Assembly (NCBI RefSeq): GCF_000974785.1
Contig: NZ_BBWV01000002.1
Location: 682,001 to 746,000, forward strand
Reading direction: 5' to 3'
Length of the DNA: 64,000 nt
From: Flavihumibacter petaseus NBRC 106054
Lineage (GTDB): Bacteria; Bacteroidota; Bacteroidia; Chitinophagales; Chitinophagaceae
Position 1 is the first letter of the stretch. Every line of letters starts with the position of its first letter. Shown piece by piece: positions 62,272-64,000 of this stretch. The notes under the pieces were generated by a model that was not told the DNA's origin, did no database searches, and saw only the letters and a list, made by a program, of their open reading frames with translations. The position numbers and the translations under genes were made by a program.

Positions 62272-62730
62272 TTACTTTATCTTCTTCAACCTCTTCTCAT
62301 CCTTGCCGATCCGCTTCTTCACCTTCTTCATCTTCTTCTCAATATCATCCGCCTCACCCTGGCTCTTCCTCACCTTCTTTGCATCGTCTTTGGCCTGTTG
62401 GGCTGCACTATGCGCACGCTTTGACCGCTTCTTGCTGGTGGCGTCATCTTTTAGTTTTGTGGCGGCGCTGTGATAATCGCTGGCGGATTTGTCCGCCTGC
62501 TGCTGAAGCTTTTTTGTCTCGGTATTTTTGGTATCGAGCGACTGCTGCAACTCGGCCAGCTGCTTCCGGTCTGTATCCAGTTTTTCTTCCAGCTTTTTCT
62601 TCTCTTCCTGCTTTTTGAACAGGGCAACGGAATCTTTATGATGCAATTCCTGTGATTGGGCCAGGGTGGGAAGGGCGGTCATTAAATACAAGAGACAAAG
62701 TAAACAGGAGAGGTGATGCAGCTGCTTCAT
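62272..62730 (-). CDS. Exported coiled-coil protein
   Basis: 152 residues. Signal peptide (LSCLLCLLYLMTALPTLAQ), then an almost entirely charged helix from residue 30 to the end: KKQEEKKKLEEKLDTDRKQL, AELQQSLDTKNTETKKLQQQ and a Lys-rich C terminus (KKMKKVKKRIGKDEKRLKK). Heptad-like spacing suggests a periplasmic coiled coil with strong positive charge. No family or partner is recognised. Confidence 0.7.
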   Translation of the reverse strand: MKQLHHLSCLLCLLYLMTALPTLAQSQELHHKDSVALFKKQEEKKKLEEKLDTDRKQLAELQQSLDTKNTETKKLQQQADKSASDYHSAATKLKDDATSKKRSKRAHSAAQQAKDDAKKVRKSQGEADDIEKKMKKVKKRIGKDEKRLKKIK

Positions 62731-62808
62731 ACTTCGGATCAGTTTGGATAAAGGTAGGGAATCCGATGAACTGCATAATCAATACCTTTAATGCATAATA
62801 CTTTAGCT

Positions 62809-63183
62809 ATGAGCCAGGATCATCCCACTTTTGGCAATGGTAAAATCTGTTACCTGGAAATCCCGTCCAGGGATGCGTTGGAGTCGGCGGACTTTTATGA
62901 AAAAGTTTTAGGCTGGCATATCCGGAAAAGAGGTGACGGCGAAATCTCTTTTGACGACAGCGTAATGGAAGTGAGCGGTACCTGGCGAACGGATCGGAAA
63001 CCAGTTTCTGGTTTGGGCTTGTTGGTTCATTTTATGGTAGTTGATATCGGCGCGACGATGGCGTTGGTGGAAGTGAATGGCGGAAAGATCGTGCAGCCAG
63101 TCGACGTCGAAGCACCAGAAATTACCGCAAGGTTTACCGATCCTTCCGGCAACCTGTTCGGCCTTTACCAGCACGGCGGGTAA
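62809..63183 (+). CDS. VOC-family (glyoxalase/bleomycin-resistance fold) protein
   Basis: 124 residues from MSQDHPTFGNGKICYLEIPS. Paired beta-alpha-beta-beta-beta units: RDALESADFYEKVLGWHIRK, VHFMVVDIGATMALVEVNGG and ARFTDPSGNLFGLYQ, the usual VOC end. Likely metal-binding, with unknown reaction. An ATG 18 bases upstream is in frame and possible. Confidence 0.85.
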   Translation: MSQDHPTFGNGKICYLEIPSRDALESADFYEKVLGWHIRKRGDGEISFDDSVMEVSGTWRTDRKPVSGLGLLVHFMVVDIGATMALVEVNGGKIVQPVDVEAPEITARFTDPSGNLFGLYQHGG

Positions 63184-63370
63184 CGGGAAAAATCAGCCCC
63201 TTTTCTTGCAGCAAACGGGGCAACAATACCGCAAGGCAAAACTGGTCTCGCTTGCAGGCTTAGATGTTCCGTGGTTGTGTGGCTGGCACTCGTTTTGAAT
63301 ATCATGTAGTACAGAGATTCTCCCGATTACCCAATACAATTTCTTGTTGCAGGTAAAAAGGAAATCACCA

Positions 63371-63396
63371 GAAACCCCCGCCCACGCGGGGGTTTC
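63371..63396 (+). terminator. Hairpin after the VOC gene
   Basis: Perfect 11-base stem GAAACCCCCGC / GCGGGGGTTTC with loop CCAC, followed by AATTTT. The T run is short and interrupted, so it is a probable rather than certain terminator. It ends 46 bases before the next ATG. Confidence 0.6.
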
Positions 63397-63442
63397 AATT
63401 TTAAGAAATGCCAGACCATCATCAACAATTCAATTATTGTTT

Positions 63443-63760
63443 ATGGGATTTGACCAGTACCACGAACCACCTGGGGAACTGCCACAGGAAATACGGACCT
63501 TTGCAAGGATGATCAAATCACTGATCGAGGAAGCAGAAGCGATCGACTGGTATGAACAGCGCCTGGCAGTGGAAAAGGATGAGGAAGCGAAAAAGATCAT
63601 GGAACACACCCAGCAGGAAGAATTCATTCATTTCGGAATGGACCTCGAATTCCTGCTGCGGCGAAAACCAGTCTGGAAACTGATCCTCCAAAACATCCTT
63701 TTTAAAAAAGGCGACATCATCGAGAATGCTGAAAAAGCCGAAGAGGCAGCGGAGGACTGA
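63443..63760 (+). CDS. Encapsulated-ferritin-like (EncFtn family) protein
   Basis: 105 residues from MGFDQYHEPPGELPQEIRTF. Two helices with the EncFtn pattern: IEEAEAIDWYEQRL, holding the metal-site Glu and the conserved Trp-Tyr, and MEHTQQEEFIHFGMDLEFLLRR, holding Glu and His of the ferroxidase site. EncFtn proteins form ring decamers that oxidise iron inside encapsulin shells. The C terminus ends in an acidic AEKAEEAAED stretch with no recognisable encapsulin cargo peptide, and no shell gene follows in the window. An upstream in-frame extension lacks family support and crosses the hairpin. Confidence 0.78.
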   Translation: MGFDQYHEPPGELPQEIRTFARMIKSLIEEAEAIDWYEQRLAVEKDEEAKKIMEHTQQEEFIHFGMDLEFLLRRKPVWKLILQNILFKKGDIIENAEKAEEAAED

Positions 63761-63762
63761 TC

Positions 63763-63972
63763 ATGAAAACGCTCATATTGATGGAGCCCTGGCCCGATAC
63801 CAGGGAAAAATTGAAAGAGATCGAAAATCACCTGACAGATGAAGATCTCGACTATGAACCTGGTCATGAAGACGACCTGCTGAAGCGACTCGCCGCAATC
63901 CTGAATAAAGACATGGAGGCAGTCAAAGTGTGGATAGAGAGTGTGAGTGCGAATAAGGCGAAGGCGTCTTAA
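63763..63972 (+). CDS. Small CsbD-like protein
   Basis: 69 residues. W-x-x-x-REKLKEIENHLTDEDLDYEPG and EDDLLKRLAAILNKDMEAV follow the W...K.K...LTD.D....G....L...L pattern of CsbD stress proteins, which are small helical proteins of unclear function. It starts 2 bases after the ferritin-like gene, so the two are cotranslated. The assignment is by pattern only. Confidence 0.55.
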   Translation: MKTLILMEPWPDTREKLKEIENHLTDEDLDYEPGHEDDLLKRLAAILNKDMEAVKVWIESVSANKAKAS

Positions 63973-64000
63973 GTTGTTAGGGGGTTTGACGACCTAATTT
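63970..64000. repeat. Possible start of a third GTTTAG-type repeat at the window edge
   Basis: The stop codon of the CsbD-like gene is followed directly by AGTTGTTAGGGGGTTTGAC, which resembles the left arms at 32227 and 62114. The opposite arm, if any, lies outside the window. Confidence 0.3.

Noticed and set aside
63344-63442. 33-codon N-terminal extension of the ferritin-like gene
   Set aside because: It runs through a perfect GC-rich hairpin and the family begins at the downstream Met.

Overview
The window is chromosomal DNA of a member of the Bacteroidota, most likely family Chitinophagaceae (inference). Support: a FecI/FecR-controlled SusC/SusD locus, TonB receptors and lipoproteins with cysteine lipoboxes, RpoA and L17 of Bacteroidota type with rplQ followed by carA, -7 boxes of the TAnnTTTG type, almost no Shine-Dalgarno sites, and intergenic repeats rich in GCAAAGG. 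No phage, transposase, CRISPR array, tRNA or rRNA was seen.

Layout. 1-9432: a tightly packed plus-strand operon, trpG(partial)-trpD-trpC-trpF-GNAT-trpB-trpA-hisH-(GNAT-hisA fusion)-hisF-hisIE, followed by a TlpA-like thioredoxin protein. Tryptophan synthesis and the second half of histidine synthesis are translationally coupled through ATGA overlaps. 9433-12173: sparse accessory DNA with a lipoprotein, an AlkD-like repair protein and about 1 kb of non-coding repeats. 12174-18515: a luciferase-like monooxygenase, sulfatase, dihaem cytochrome c, DUF2911/TPR protein, an unknown secreted protein and pdxJ. 19008-23185 (minus): TPR lipoprotein, rpe and a TonB receptor. 23251-27252: PD40 propeller protein, small membrane protein, phosphodiesterase, homogentisate dioxygenase and a conserved small protein.

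27352-32233: the ribosomal alpha cluster infA-rpmJ-rpsM-rpsK-rpsD-rpoA-rplQ, then carA. 32467-37271 (minus): a TolC/HlyD/two ABC-2 permease exporter without its own ATPase gene. 37341-43184: aroQ, a MORN-like protein, an esterase, an SPFH protein paired with a ribbon-helix-helix regulator, and a porin with a DASS carboxylate transporter. 43614-44711: a DUF2652 cyclase-fold protein.

44858-61651 is a complete polysaccharide-utilisation-like locus: ECF sigma, FecR anti-sigma, SusC with an STN signalling domain, SusD, a small lipoprotein, a VCBS/ASPIC lipoprotein, a protein with two tandem GH101-like domains and a DUF6067/GH123-like protein. The enzyme set suggests, by inference, N-acetylgalactosamine-containing glycans such as mucin O-glycans. 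61702-64000: DoxX protein, coiled-coil protein, VOC protein, an encapsulin-type ferritin-like protein and a CsbD-like protein.

Most notable: the in-frame GNAT-HisA fusion; the tandemly duplicated GH101-like enzyme; a set of long inverted repeats placed exactly between convergent genes, two of which supply the stop codons; an 11-bp periodic array at 11444-11690; and an SPFH/RHH gene pair with a near-perfect promoter and overlapping palindrome. All product names come from reading the sequence and remembered family features; no search was run.
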